Assembly (NCBI RefSeq): GCF_019915265.1
Contig: NZ_CP082780.1
Location: 124,001 to 188,000, forward strand
Source: Bacillus aquiflavi
GTDB lineage: Bacteria; Bacillota; Bacilli; Bacillales; Cytobacillaceae
Reading direction: 5' to 3'
DNA length: 64,000 bases
The notes beneath the pieces were generated by a model. The model worked only from the letters and a program-made list of their open reading frames with translations, was not told the origin of the DNA and made no database searches. The position numbers and the translations under genes were made by a program. Below, in pieces: positions 18,739 to 27,944 of this stretch (its first letter is position 1; the number at the start of each line of letters is the position of its first letter).

Positions 18739-19819
18739 TGATGAAAAGTGGGCACTAAATGTGCTTGAGCAAAAGCTAAGAAAAATCGCTGAAGTTGAAG
18801 TCGTCAAAACCTATACTTGCCCTCAAAAAGCGTTTCAGGAATTAAAGACGCTAGAAATCGACGTTGTCTTTCTAGATATAGAGATGGGAGAAGTTCATGG
18901 TCTTGAATTCGCAGAAATATTAAAGACTTCATACAGCTACTTGGAAGTTGTTTTTGTTACAGCATATGCGCAGTTTGCTTTAGAAGCGTTTGAAGTAAAC
19001 GCCGTAGATTATTTATTAAAACCGATCAATTTAGACAGATTAAAGAAGACAATTGCCAAACTGCAAGCGTATAAAAGAAATACAGTGAAAAAAGAATGTC
19101 CACAAGAGGACATATATGCTCATATGATGGGCAAATTCCAATTATATGATCAAAATAAAAAAATCGTAAAGTGGCGTACTAAGAAAGTAAAGGAATTATT
19201 TCTTTACCTCTGGCACAATCAGGATATTTCAGTCCATAAATTAAAGATTCTTGATGATCTTTGGCCGGATATGTCTGTAAAGAACTCGTCAACGTTATTA
19301 CACACAACCGTTTACCAAGTACGCAAAACGTTGAAAAATATCGGAATAGACAATGCTGTATCATTTATCAATGATCATTATGCTTTGAAAATCGAATTCG
19401 AAAGTGATATTTTGGAGCTGGAGCATATCGTTCAACTTTCTCAAAAGTCAACTTTCTTTGTCGAGAAAGCTCTTAGCTTATATTCCGGAGACTATTTAGA
19501 GGAAGAGCATTATGACTGGGCGTTTGATAAACAAGAAAGAATAAAACAGATATTCTTGACGTACTTAGAAGATTATGTGACTCAAATGATAGATCATCAA
19601 AAGCATTCTCATTTAATAATTAGCTGTTTGGAAAAAATGATCCAATTAGAGCCTTATAATGAAAAATATATGTATTTCATTTTAGATCACTATGGACAGA
19701 CGAGAAATATTCAGAAAATGATGTCGTCTTTTCAACAATTTAAGAAGAAATGGCTCGAGGATTTAGAACTTGATATCCCGACAGAAATAAACAAAGTATA
19801 TCGTAAATATATTGTATAA
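18719..19819 (+). CDS. SARP-type response regulator (receiver + winged helix + BTAD)
   Basis: A 366-residue protein. Residues 1-115 are a CheY-like receiver with acidic DDE, phospho-Asp in VFLDIEMGE (about 53) and the YLLKPI lysine. Residues about 140-225 form an OmpR/SARP-like winged helix (KVKELFLYLW, then LDDLWPDM). The remaining residues are the helical BTAD (bacterial transcriptional activation) domain with SGDYLEEEHYDWAF. SARP proteins activate promoters through direct heptamer repeats overlapping the -35 region. Repeats of that type lie 74 bases after this gene's stop, ahead of the LPXTG gene. It is the cognate regulator of the hybrid kinase, with overlapping reading frames. Confidence 0.88.
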   Translation: MRVVLIDDEKWALNVLEQKLRKIAEVEVVKTYTCPQKAFQELKTLEIDVVFLDIEMGEVHGLEFAEILKTSYSYLEVVFVTAYAQFALEAFEVNAVDYLLKPINLDRLKKTIAKLQAYKRNTVKKECPQEDIYAHMMGKFQLYDQNKKIVKWRTKKVKELFLYLWHNQDISVHKLKILDDLWPDMSVKNSSTLLHTTVYQVRKTLKNIGIDNAVSFINDHYALKIEFESDILELEHIVQLSQKSTFFVEKALSLYSGDYLEEEHYDWAFDKQERIKQIFLTYLEDYVTQMIDHQKHSHLIISCLEKMIQLEPYNEKYMYFILDHYGQTRNIQKMMSSFQQFKKKWLEDLELDIPTEINKVYRKYIV

Positions 19820-19828
19820 AAACAAGAA

Positions 19829-19873
19829 AAGGAACTGTTTGTACGCTTTTTTTACAACAGTTCCTTTTTTATT
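19829..19873 (+). terminator. Terminator after SARP regulator
   Basis: AAAGGAACTGTT pairs with AACAGTTCCTTT across a T-rich loop, followed by T-run. Confidence 0.85.
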
Positions 19874-19892
19874 TGCAAGAAAAAGTCGAATG

Positions 19893-19924
19893 TTCAGAAA
19901 TTGTTCAGAATGATTTTGTAATAT
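19893..19924 (+). promoter_or_regulatory. SARP-like direct repeats and -10 of the LPXTG operon
   Basis: TTCAGAA occurs at 19893-19899 and 19904-19910, 11 bp apart, with TAATAT at 19919-19924; the second repeat ends 8 bases before that -10. No good -35 is present. This is the known geometry of SARP-activated promoters and the upstream gene encodes a SARP-type regulator. Binding is inferred. Confidence 0.55.
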
Positions 19925-20108
19925 TTAGACAGTAATAATTGTATGAACGCTAGAAATGTTGGAAATCTACACATTTTGTCGTTCAGCAAATAGGAAGGAA
20001 CCATCGAGATCTTTCATCATTATTCAGAACTTTTAAATGGAGGTGTAGAAAAAACAGTTCTCACGCTTATCTGTTTTTCTATTTTATTCAAGGAGAGGGT
20101 GCTATAAA

Positions 20109-23100
20109 ATGTTGAAGAAGGCAGGGATTGTTGCTTTTATTTTTATGTTAATCTCAAAAACTATTTTTGCTGGTGCAGGTATACAAAAAGAGGTAAAGGC
20201 GGCAGCTGATTCAGGACAGAGCATTTTCACCAACGTCTCTCTTAAAAGTGAAGACGGAAAAGAGATTGATGCAAACAAAAATCCAAATCATTATGTGAAT
20301 GTTGAGCAACCGCTCAATGTTAAGCTTGACTGGGCATTAGCTGGTGAAAACGTTAAAGCAGGGGATGTCGTATTACCAGCTGAATTAAAAGTAACCAAAC
20401 AACAAGAAGGTACATTGAATACTGAAAATTGGTCAGCGGGGACATACAAAGTTTCAACAGATGGAACCGTCACTGTCACGTTAAATGAACTTTCGGAAGC
20501 AAAAGGATCTTTTGAGATCGAAACTGTATTAAATAATATCGCAATGGAAGAAAATAGAGTAATTCCGCTTACATTTGTTGTAGATGGTGAAAACAAAATC
20601 ATCCACGTTCCACTTCAAAATAATTCTTCAGCAGAAGCGGAAGCCGTTACTGAAAAAGTTAATGATACTCCTAAAGAAGAGGCAGCAAAAACTGACACTG
20701 TAGAAGAGAAAGAACCAACGCAAGAGAATAAGAATAATGATGAATCTGTAAAAGAGGAGACAAACGAAAGCACGCCCCAAGCGAAAGTAGATCATACGTT
20801 ACCACCTAAAAAAGAGACGGTAACGATGGCTGCGTTGACGGAGGAAAAAGAAAATCAAGCTGTTGCTGCTGCGGCATTTACGATTAATGATGTTGATACG
20901 TATGCGGTCTCAAGTGATGGAACAACGCTTTATCAACTGGATGGAAATAATCCAGGAGCAGCTACTCCAAAGGCTAGTATTTCTATCACAGGAATTACTG
21001 TAAATGGTTTAAATGGATTAGCTATATCCGAGAATGAGGATGTTTTTTATGCAGCTAATGGGTCTAATCTATATAGTATTAATGCTGACGGAACGGCTAA
21101 ATTTGTAAAAGCATTGTCTGCTGGCAATGGTATTAGTAATGCTGTTATTAATCATTCGAAATATTACTATATTTTTCTAGAGGATGGAGAATGGAAATTA
21201 GGCTCTTATGATTTAATTACAGGAGCAAACGTTACAAGCGTTATTGCTAACAGTTCTAACGTTAATTTAGGCGGAGGAGATATAGTTGTCGATGCTGAAG
21301 GTTACATCTGGTATGCCGCGGCACAAAATATCGTTCAAATAGATCCACAATCTTCTACATTAATACGTTCTGTTACGATAACAAATTCAGATGGTCAACC
21401 TATAGAGCCATATGTGAGAGGACTCAGTTTCTTGCCTAATGGGCAGATGCTACTTTCGTCTGGCAATACGAATATTACATTATTTTTACTTGATCCAGAA
21501 ACGCTTAGTACGACTTACATCGGCGCTGTAGAAGTGAAACTATCTGTTGATTTAGCATCACGACCTAAACCATCATTCAATCCAAATCCGCCTGTTCTAA
21601 AGTCAGAGAAAACGGCGAACCTGAAAGAAAAAGCTGCCGGAAACACAGATGCAGATAACCCTGAAGTAGGGGATACGATTCTTTATACGATTAAGACTCA
21701 AAATACAATCGAAGATAGTTTAATAGAAAATCTCGTCATTTCAGATACTCTTCCAGAGGGGCTTGAATATGTCTCAGGCAGCTTGAAAGTAGACGGAGAA
21801 TCCGCCACTGATGCAGAAGGTGATGATAAAGGTCACTATCAAAATGGCACGGTTGTTGGTCAGTTTGGTGAAATTACAGATACTGAGTGGCATACGGTTA
21901 CATTTGAAGCAACAATAAAAGCAGGACAAGCAGGACAAGATATTAAAAATATTGCCACGGTGGGCGGCGATAACGTAGAAGATCCAGATAAACCAGAAGA
22001 AGTAGTGAAAGTGTATCCACGAGATCCAGTTCTAGAATCTGAGAAGTCCTCGAAGAATTTAGATGAAGGTAAGGATCAGTATGAAGTGGGCGACACGATT
22101 GTTTATACAATCAAAACACGGAACAAAGTATCAGACAGCTTAGTAGAAAACTTATCTATTACGGATCAACTTCCAGCTGGATTAGAGTATGTCGATAACA
22201 GCTTGAAAGTAAGTCATAACGGTACGGGTGAATTTAGTAACGGTTCAGTGACCGCGAAATTCGGCGACGTGACAGATACGGCATGGCGTACAGTCACATT
22301 CCAAGCAAAGATTAAGTCAGGTCAGTCTGGTGAAACGATTAAAAATATTGCCACCGTAAGCGGCAGTAACGTAGAAGATCCGGATAAACCAAGTGAAGAT
22401 GTGAAAGTGTATCCAAAAGATCCGCTTCTCAAATCCGAGAAATCTGCAAATATTAAAGAAAAAGCCAATGGAAACAAAGATACAGATAACCCTGAGGTGG
22501 GTGATACAATTGTCTACACGATTAGAGCTCAAAATACAGTATCTGATAGCTTAATAGAAAACCTTGTCATCTCAGATACTCTTCCAGAGGGACTTGAATA
22601 TGTTCCAGGCAGCTTGAAAGTAGACGGGGAATTAGCCACTGATGCAGAAGGTGATGATAAAGGCCACTATCAAAATGGCACGGTTGTTGGTCAATTTGGC
22701 GATATGACAGACACTGAGTGGCATACGGTTACATTTGAAGCGACAATAAAAGCAGGTCAAGCAGGACAAGACATAAAAAATATTGCTACAGTAAGCGCAA
22801 GTAACGTAGAAGATCCGGATAAACCAAGTGAAGAAGTGAAAGTGTATCCGCGAAATCCAGTTTTGGAATCTGAGAAGTCCGCGGAGAACTTAGATGAAGG
22901 TAAGGATCAGTATGAAGTAGGAGACACGATTGTTTACACGATTAAAACGCGCAATAAAGTATCAGACAGCGTAGTAGAAAACTTATCTATTACAGATAAG
23001 CTTCCAGCAGGAATCGAGTATGTTTCAGGCAGCTTAAAAATTGACGGTCAAGCAGTAACTGACGCCGAAGATAATGACAACGGTTATTATGCAGACGGCA

Positions 23101-23450
23101 CGATTATCGGTCAATTTGGTGATCTAACAGATACTGAGTGGCATACGGTTGAATTTCAAGCTAAAATAAGCGCGGATCAATCTGATAAAGCGATAGAAAA
23201 CATTGCCGTAGTCGCAGGCAGTAATATAGATAAACAAGATCATCCAAAAGAGATCATTAAAGTGGAGCCAACAGATTCGAAAAATCCAGCAGTAGGTCTG
23301 ACAGATCCAAAAGACCCAAGTCAACGAGATCAATTAATAGACAAACTCCCGCAAACGGGCGAAGAAACTTTGTTGTACATGATGATGATCGGATTTTTAT
23401 TTCTGACAATAGGTGGATTATTATTGTTACGTAAAAAAAGTAACATCTAA
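20109..23450 (+). CDS. LPXTG cell-wall-anchored surface protein with repeated DUF11-like domains
   Basis: A 1113-residue secreted protein. A signal peptide (about 1-31) is followed by an adhesin-like beta domain (about 35-170), an acidic Glu/Lys linker (about 172-245), a beta-propeller-like section (about 250-490, with repeated GLAISENEDVFYAANG-type turns), four tandem domains of about 120-140 residues with the DUF11 pattern EVGDTIVYTIK and LPAGLEYV, and a C-terminal sorting signal: LPQTG (about 1080), hydrophobic stretch, RKK tail. The repeats alternate: 1 matches 3 and 2 matches 4, so an A-B pair was duplicated. It should be attached to peptidoglycan by the sortase encoded 24 bases downstream. 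Binding target unknown. Confidence 0.9.
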   Translation: MLKKAGIVAFIFMLISKTIFAGAGIQKEVKAAADSGQSIFTNVSLKSEDGKEIDANKNPNHYVNVEQPLNVKLDWALAGENVKAGDVVLPAELKVTKQQEGTLNTENWSAGTYKVSTDGTVTVTLNELSEAKGSFEIETVLNNIAMEENRVIPLTFVVDGENKIIHVPLQNNSSAEAEAVTEKVNDTPKEEAAKTDTVEEKEPTQENKNNDESVKEETNESTPQAKVDHTLPPKKETVTMAALTEEKENQAVAAAAFTINDVDTYAVSSDGTTLYQLDGNNPGAATPKASISITGITVNGLNGLAISENEDVFYAANGSNLYSINADGTAKFVKALSAGNGISNAVINHSKYYYIFLEDGEWKLGSYDLITGANVTSVIANSSNVNLGGGDIVVDAEGYIWYAAAQNIVQIDPQSSTLIRSVTITNSDGQPIEPYVRGLSFLPNGQMLLSSGNTNITLFLLDPETLSTTYIGAVEVKLSVDLASRPKPSFNPNPPVLKSEKTANLKEKAAGNTDADNPEVGDTILYTIKTQNTIEDSLIENLVISDTLPEGLEYVSGSLKVDGESATDAEGDDKGHYQNGTVVGQFGEITDTEWHTVTFEATIKAGQAGQDIKNIATVGGDNVEDPDKPEEVVKVYPRDPVLESEKSSKNLDEGKDQYEVGDTIVYTIKTRNKVSDSLVENLSITDQLPAGLEYVDNSLKVSHNGTGEFSNGSVTAKFGDVTDTAWRTVTFQAKIKSGQSGETIKNIATVSGSNVEDPDKPSEDVKVYPKDPLLKSEKSANIKEKANGNKDTDNPEVGDTIVYTIRAQNTVSDSLIENLVISDTLPEGLEYVPGSLKVDGELATDAEGDDKGHYQNGTVVGQFGDMTDTEWHTVTFEATIKAGQAGQDIKNIATVSASNVEDPDKPSEEVKVYPRNPVLESEKSAENLDEGKDQYEVGDTIVYTIKTRNKVSDSVVENLSITDKLPAGIEYVSGSLKIDGQAVTDAEDNDNGYYADGTIIGQFGDLTDTEWHTVEFQAKISADQSDKAIENIAVVAGSNIDKQDHPKEIIKVEPTDSKNPAVGLTDPKDPSQRDQLIDKLPQTGEETLLYMMMIGFLFLTIGGLLLLRKKSNI

Positions 23451-23474
23451 ATAAAATGGAGGGAGAGTAGTCTG

Positions 23475-24071
23475 GTGAAAAAGATAAAATCGCTGATCGG
23501 TGTTGTATTTTTGCTAGTTGGACTTACTCTCATTTCCATTCCGCTCTATTACGAATGGCAGCAGGGAAAAGAGTTAAAGGCAATGGAAGAAGCTCTCTCA
23601 CTTATCTCTGAATCTAATGACGAAGCGACAGATCTATCTAAAATAGACAATCTCACTTTTACGGAGAATGAGTTAAACGGGGTGTTAGAATTAGAGATTC
23701 CATCCATTGACCTAAAGCAAAAAGTTTTAGCAGAGACGACAGAAAAAAATTTAAATGTTGCATTGACACAAATAAAAAGAGATCAGAGCCCAGGTGAAGG
23801 AAATTTTGCGATAGCAGGACATCGGGGTTACCGTGGCGATAGACACTTTCGCCACCTCCCCGACGTCTCTATCGGTGAAAAAGTGTATTTACATGCAGAG
23901 GATGGAACGTACGTTTACCGAGTAACGAGTTCCAAAGTCATTAAGCCGACTAATGTAGAAGTTTTAGTTGATGATAGAGAGAAAAAAGAAATTACAATGA
24001 TTACTTGCACGGTTTCTGGAGAAAATCGAATCGCAGTCAAAGGCGAATTAATTGAAATAATTAAAAAATAA
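23475..24071 (+). CDS. Class D-like sortase
   Basis: A 198-residue transpeptidase with one N-terminal membrane helix (about 7-24) and the sortase catalytic set: His in AGHRGYRG (about 115), Cys in MITCTVS (about 176) and Arg in ENRIAV (about 185). The motif around Cys is ITC rather than the canonical TLTC. It follows the LPXTG protein gene after 24 bases, so its dedicated substrate is most likely that protein, which it cleaves between Thr and Gly of LPQTG and links to the cell wall. Start is GTG with GGAGGGAGA about 9 bases upstream. Short length and single N-terminal anchor fit class D. Confidence 0.9.
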   Translation: MKKIKSLIGVVFLLVGLTLISIPLYYEWQQGKELKAMEEALSLISESNDEATDLSKIDNLTFTENELNGVLELEIPSIDLKQKVLAETTEKNLNVALTQIKRDQSPGEGNFAIAGHRGYRGDRHFRHLPDVSIGEKVYLHAEDGTYVYRVTSSKVIKPTNVEVLVDDREKKEITMITCTVSGENRIAVKGELIEIIKK

Positions 24072-24085
24072 TGATTGTCGTCCGA

Positions 24086-24218
24086 TCTCAGACTGTTGGC
24101 AAACGCTCGCATTCGTCGTTGCTTGCAGTTCGTTGTAAGCTCATGAACGGATAAGTTCTATTCGCTTCCGCCTCGTGCTGCGCGCCTCGACTGACAAGCG
24201 TTTTCAACTAGTCTGAGA
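24086..24218. repeat. 133-bp GC-rich inverted-repeat element, MITE-like
   Basis: A 22-base left arm (TCTCAGACTGTTGGCAAACG plus CT) and an imperfect 22-base right arm flank about 90 bases that are much richer in G+C than the surroundings and contain no gene. Elements of this shape recur in Bacillaceae as non-autonomous repeats. It could also fold as a large RNA hairpin after the sortase gene. Confidence 0.5.
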
Positions 24219-24253
24219 CAACCGATTTAAACATTGGTTTTTTTATAATCTCG

Positions 24254-24286
24254 TCCGATCTTCAGATAGTGGATCGGATTTTTTTA
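24254..24286 (+). terminator. Terminator, TCCGATC-type
   Basis: TCCGATC pairs with GATCGGA, followed by seven T; closes the LPXTG/sortase operon. Confidence 0.85.
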
Positions 24287-24305
24287 AATTTTAACAAGTT
24301 GGTTA

Positions 24306-24361
24306 TTGACTTTATTATGTATTTAGTATAATCATATTTAAATAATTAAGTAATTACTTAA
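24306..24361 (+). promoter_or_regulatory. Promoter and perfect 16-bp palindromic operator of sdpRI-like genes
   Basis: TTGACT (24306-24311) and TATAAT (24327-24332) are spaced 15 bp. Downstream, TTAAGTAATTACTTAA at 24346-24361 is a perfect palindrome just before the ArsR-type gene, the expected place for an autorepressor site. Confidence 0.6.
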
Positions 24362-24385
24362 ATACTAAAAGGAGTGAATGATTAT

Positions 24386-24649
24386 TTGTCCATTAATCAG
24401 TTATTTAAAGCTCTATCCGACGAAAATAGAAGAAAAATATTAGATTTATTACGAAATGGAGACTTATCATCTGGGGAAATCGCTGAGCACTTTGAGATGA
24501 GTAAGCCTGGAATCTCATAACATTTATCTATTTTAAAAAATGCTGAGTTAGTGTATTCCTATAAAAAAGGATAGTACGTATATTATTCGTTAAACTCAAC
24601 AGTTTTACAAGATATTTTGAAATGGGTTATTCAATTTAATCAAAAATAA
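24386..24649 (+). pseudogene. SdpR-like ArsR-family repressor with two in-frame stops
   Basis: From a TTG at 24386 (GGAGTGA 8 bases upstream) the frame reads MSINQLFKALSDENRRKILD, continues to MSKPGIS, meets TAA, resumes HLSILKNAELVYSYKKG, meets TAG, and resumes YVYYSLNSTVLQDILKW to a final TAA. Both stops stand where the family has Gln (ISQHL, GQYVYY), so each is one C-to-T change (CAA to TAA, CAG to TAG). The 87-codon length and following SdpI-like remnant identify an sdpRI-type autorepressor/immunity pair. Inactive unless the stops are suppressed. Confidence 0.8.
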
Positions 24650-24667
24650 AGGAGGGTTTCATTCTTT

Positions 24668-25137
24668 ATGAAAAAAACGATCATTATTTGTTTAATAGCT
24701 TTAGCTTTCGGTCTCAGCATATATGCTGCTGTTTCACAAGTTCCAATCGATGAAAGTACTTTCGGCAATAGAGAAATAATTTTATTTAGTATTCCATTTA
24801 CGATGATTTTAGTTAATAGGGAATCTCGTTATTTTACCAAAACCGTATGAAAGCACCTTATTTACGTTATAAAAAAGGGTTCGAAAGCATTTTTTTGTCA
24901 CTTTCCCTCATCTCGTTTTTACTTCATTGTTGGCCTACTTCTTGCTACATCAGGGAATGAATTCAATTTATTATCGCTAGCTCCAATCACGTCGGAACTT
25001 TATTTATGACTACTTCCAACACACTCCCAAGATTTCGTTTAGAAGAATTAAAAAGTAATCCGATGATCCGGCCAATTTCCTTTCTTTTATTTATCGGCGG
25101 TTTGTTCATGTTATTATTGTGTTTCTCCCTAAAGTAA
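24668..25137 (+). pseudogene. SdpI-like immunity membrane protein, decayed
   Basis: A 60-codon frame (24668-24850) begins MKKTIIICLIALAFGLSIYA, the N-terminal helix and DUF1648-like segment of SdpI. After disruptions, the C-terminal SdpI part is recognisable further on (NTLPRFRLEELK, then FLLFIGGLFMLLLCFSLK ending at 25137). The full gene would be about 155 codons. SdpI proteins protect against the SDP toxin and hold the SdpR repressor at the membrane. Both members of the pair are broken, consistent with loss of selection. The remaining bases to 25390 show no gene. Confidence 0.6.
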
Positions 25138-25390
25138 TGATGCTGATTGTTTTTTTTCGCTCTTCTTTTTTTAACATTACTTACAGCCGCGTGTCGATTT
25201 TATAAAATATACCAGAATACAATAAGTAACATTTAAGCAAGTCTATTGCATATTCGCCGATTTCAGACAACGAAATGAGCGATAACACAGCTATTATTTA
25301 AAATGATGAGTAAAATTGGAAAAAGGTGCTCATCCTTTATTTATAATTATATAAAAACCTGCTTTTCCTTTATATTGAATTTGGATAAAT

Positions 25391-25443
25391 AAAAACTGCA
25401 CCTCCAATTGTTAATTTTTTGTCTAACATTTGGGGTGCAGTTC
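25391..25443 (-). terminator. Terminator of the 30.5-25.5 kb operon
   Basis: On the minus strand AACTGCACC pairs with GGTGCAGTT across a 30-base loop and is followed by TTTTTATT. It stands just after the aminotransferase stop. Confidence 0.7.
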
Positions 25444-25478
25444 ATCCCTTTTTGGATGTAGCCGATTTTTTTAATTCA

Positions 25479-26582
25479 TTATAAAGTTTCTGTTTCTGGC
25501 ATTTGAAGAAGCTGTGATAAATAGGCTATTAAGTCATCATTTTGTGTTGAACTGCCCATCGTAATTCTAACACTTGTAGGGCAGCAAAACTCACTGCCTG
25601 GACGAATAATAAATCCTTTACGTAATAAACAATCAGCTAATTCATCTTTTTTTCTTTTCATATCTATAAATATAAAATTAGTCTGTGTAGGGAAGTAAGA
25701 GAGACCGAATCGCCAACAAAACGAATAATACTGTTCTAGTTCCTTTCGGTTTTTCTCACGGCAAACTTTAATAAAAGCTTGGTCTTCAAGAGCAGCTATG
25801 GCAGCTGCCTGTGCTAACCGCGAAGTATTAAATGTTTCTCTCACTATTTCTAAATCTTTCACTACATCAGGATGACAAATTCCGTAGCCAATTCGAAGCC
25901 CTGCCAAACCATAAGCCTTTGAAAAAGTTCGCGTAATGACTAAATTACGATATTCCTTCATTAAATTCACTGTATTTGGGAAATCATGAGCATCTACGTA
26001 TTCATAGTACGCTTCATCGCAAACAACAAGGATATCGTGATCATTTTTATTTAAGAGCTTGATAAGTTCATGTTCTCGAACATACTCTCCCGTAGGATTG
26101 TTCGGATTGCAAATCCAAACTATTGATGTGTTTTCATCAACTGCATCAATGATTCCCATTATATCGTGTCGGCCATTTATATGGGGAACTTCTCGAACTT
26201 CCGCACCTTCAATGATTGCATTGCGTTTATATTGCGAAAATGTTAATTCCGACATGACTGTGTTAGTCCTGTCACCTAAATATGTTCTAGCTAACATTCG
26301 AATTAATTCATCCGTTCCGTTTCCGAAAATAAGCTGATCTTGGTTTACTCCAATAGATTCAGCTAGTTTCTTTCTTAATTTATTTGCACGGCTGTCTGGA
26401 TAAGAGGCTAATTTCGTCAGTTCTGCCATCATTGCTTCCTGAACATTGTGGGAACAACCGAAAGGGTTTTCATTAGAAGCAAGCTTTACTACATGATGAA
26501 GTCCATAAGCACGTTTGACTTCTTCAATTGACTTGCCCGGATGATACGGTGTTATGATTTCAAGTTGTTTTTTACGTTTCAT
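25479..26582 (-). CDS. HisC-like aminotransferase
   Basis: A 367-residue class I/II PLP aminotransferase of histidinol-phosphate type: KLASNENPFGCS near the N-terminus, NGTDELIRM, NPNNPTGEYV, and the Schiff-base lysine in TRTFSKAYGLAGLRIGYG. HisC homologues often also transaminate phenylpyruvate-type keto acids. No other his gene is near; instead it is the last gene of an operon with a BacA-like prephenate decarboxylase, so I infer that it aminates a prephenate-derived keto acid. The frame opens 9 bases earlier with GTG GTT AAA, but GAGGAA is 9 bases before the ATG at 26582, which I prefer. Confidence 0.85.
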   Translation of the reverse strand: MKRKKQLEIITPYHPGKSIEEVKRAYGLHHVVKLASNENPFGCSHNVQEAMMAELTKLASYPDSRANKLRKKLAESIGVNQDQLIFGNGTDELIRMLARTYLGDRTNTVMSELTFSQYKRNAIIEGAEVREVPHINGRHDIMGIIDAVDENTSIVWICNPNNPTGEYVREHELIKLLNKNDHDILVVCDEAYYEYVDAHDFPNTVNLMKEYRNLVITRTFSKAYGLAGLRIGYGICHPDVVKDLEIVRETFNTSRLAQAAAIAALEDQAFIKVCREKNRKELEQYYSFCWRFGLSYFPTQTNFIFIDMKRKKDELADCLLRKGFIIRPGSEFCCPTSVRITMGSSTQNDDLIAYLSQLLQMPETETL

Positions 26583-26606
26583 TTTAACCACTTCCTCGTC
26601 TACGTT

Positions 26607-27923
26607 TTACCCAGTAGGGGATTTTATTTCATTTTCTTTAACTCTCATCTTGTCAGTAGCTTTAATTGACTTCGTGCTTATTAAATAAATAACAAATCCG
26701 ACTGATAACCATATGAGACCTGAAAAGAAACCAGATCCTCCAACTGGAACGAGCAAACAAATGCTTATAATTAACGCAAGGGCTGGCAAAAAAGGATAAA
26801 AAGGAACAGAAAACTGCTCCGCTCTTTCCTTAGCAGATACTTTTCTTCTTGAAATAAAAAAGGCAATCATCGTAAAAATAAACGTAATCAAATACAAAAA
26901 CCCAGTAGCATTAACAGCAATGTTAATTGAACTTACTAGGGTAAACATAATTTGGATGCTGACTCCTAATAAAATGGCCCATACAGGAGTTTGAAAGCGA
27001 GGATGAATAAATCCAATCTTTTTCGGCAATAATCCGTTGCCGCCCATAGCGAAGGCGGTTCTAGAAATTGAAATAATAAAAGCATTTGCTGTCGCTGGTA
27101 ATGCAATGACAATGACAATACTAATTAACGTTGGACCGAAATCTCCTAAAAATTGTTCGCTTACTAAGGCGACCGGCACTTTTGATAATCCTAGCTCTTG
27201 CCAAGGAACAATCCCTGTTGAAACGAATAACAGCCCGGAATATAGAAAAAGCACGATCATAATGGATGAAAGAATTGCCTTTGGGATTGTTTTGCTCGGA
27301 TTTTTCATTTCTTCTCCAGCATCGACAATGACATCCCAGCCGACCATTGATAGAAAACCGACTAACGCCGCAGCAAGGATTCCTTCAAAACCGTTAGGGG
27401 CAAACGGTGTGTAAAGTGAGTAATTTACATGACCGAACCCTAAAGAAAAAAATAAAATGAGCACGATTATTTCAATAATGACAATTCCTACTTGAATTAC
27501 ACCACTAAACTTAATCCCTAATATATTTAAAAATCCTAAAACAACAAGAAGGGCGACCGCGCTTAACAATGGAGGAGTACCCGTTAACGAGTGAAGGTAA
27601 TTCCCAAATCCCTGGGAAACAAAACTGCTTGCTGCTAGCCAAGCCCCCCAATAAGACCAGCCAATTAAAGTTCCCACAAACGATCCCATCGTTCGACTTA
27701 CATATTCATAAGCACCTCCTGCTCGAGGATACCTTGATGCTAGTTCTGCATAACATAATCCGAGTAAAATTTCTAAAATAGCTGCGATGACAAAAGCAAG
27801 CATAACAGCCGGACCTGCTTTTCCGGCTGCTACACCACTAAGAATAAAAATCCCAGCACCGACCATAGCACCGGTGCCTAAAGAAGTAGCTTCTTTCCAT
27901 CCTAAATCTCTTTTTAGGCTCAT
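26607..27923 (-). CDS. APC-family amino acid permease
   Basis: A 438-residue membrane protein with about 12 helices. The first helix carries the APC substrate-binding glycine motif GTGAMVGAGIFILSG, and RYPRAGGAYEYV follows as the conserved loop. These carriers move amino acids or related amines across the cytoplasmic membrane, either importing or exporting/exchanging. It lies 24 bases upstream of the HisC-like gene and 21 bases after the molybdoprotein gene in one operon, so the likely cargo is the amino acid made or used by the pathway. Direction of transport cannot be told from sequence. Confidence 0.88.
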   Translation of the reverse strand: MSLKRDLGWKEATSLGTGAMVGAGIFILSGVAAGKAGPAVMLAFVIAAILEILLGLCYAELASRYPRAGGAYEYVSRTMGSFVGTLIGWSYWGAWLAASSFVSQGFGNYLHSLTGTPPLLSAVALLVVLGFLNILGIKFSGVIQVGIVIIEIIVLILFFSLGFGHVNYSLYTPFAPNGFEGILAAALVGFLSMVGWDVIVDAGEEMKNPSKTIPKAILSSIMIVLFLYSGLLFVSTGIVPWQELGLSKVPVALVSEQFLGDFGPTLISIVIVIALPATANAFIISISRTAFAMGGNGLLPKKIGFIHPRFQTPVWAILLGVSIQIMFTLVSSINIAVNATGFLYLITFIFTMIAFFISRRKVSAKERAEQFSVPFYPFLPALALIISICLLVPVGGSGFFSGLIWLSVGFVIYLISTKSIKATDKMRVKENEIKSPTG

Positions 27924-27944
27924 AAAAATCTCCCTTTTCTGTAA

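Noticed and set aside
20291..23333. Several 70-100-codon minus-strand frames inside the LPXTG gene
   Set aside because: They mirror the repeats of the plus-strand gene, lack ribosome sites and show no protein pattern.
25479..26582. Histidine biosynthesis hisC
   Set aside because: No other his genes are near and the operon context is a prephenate-derived pathway, so the symbol was not assigned.
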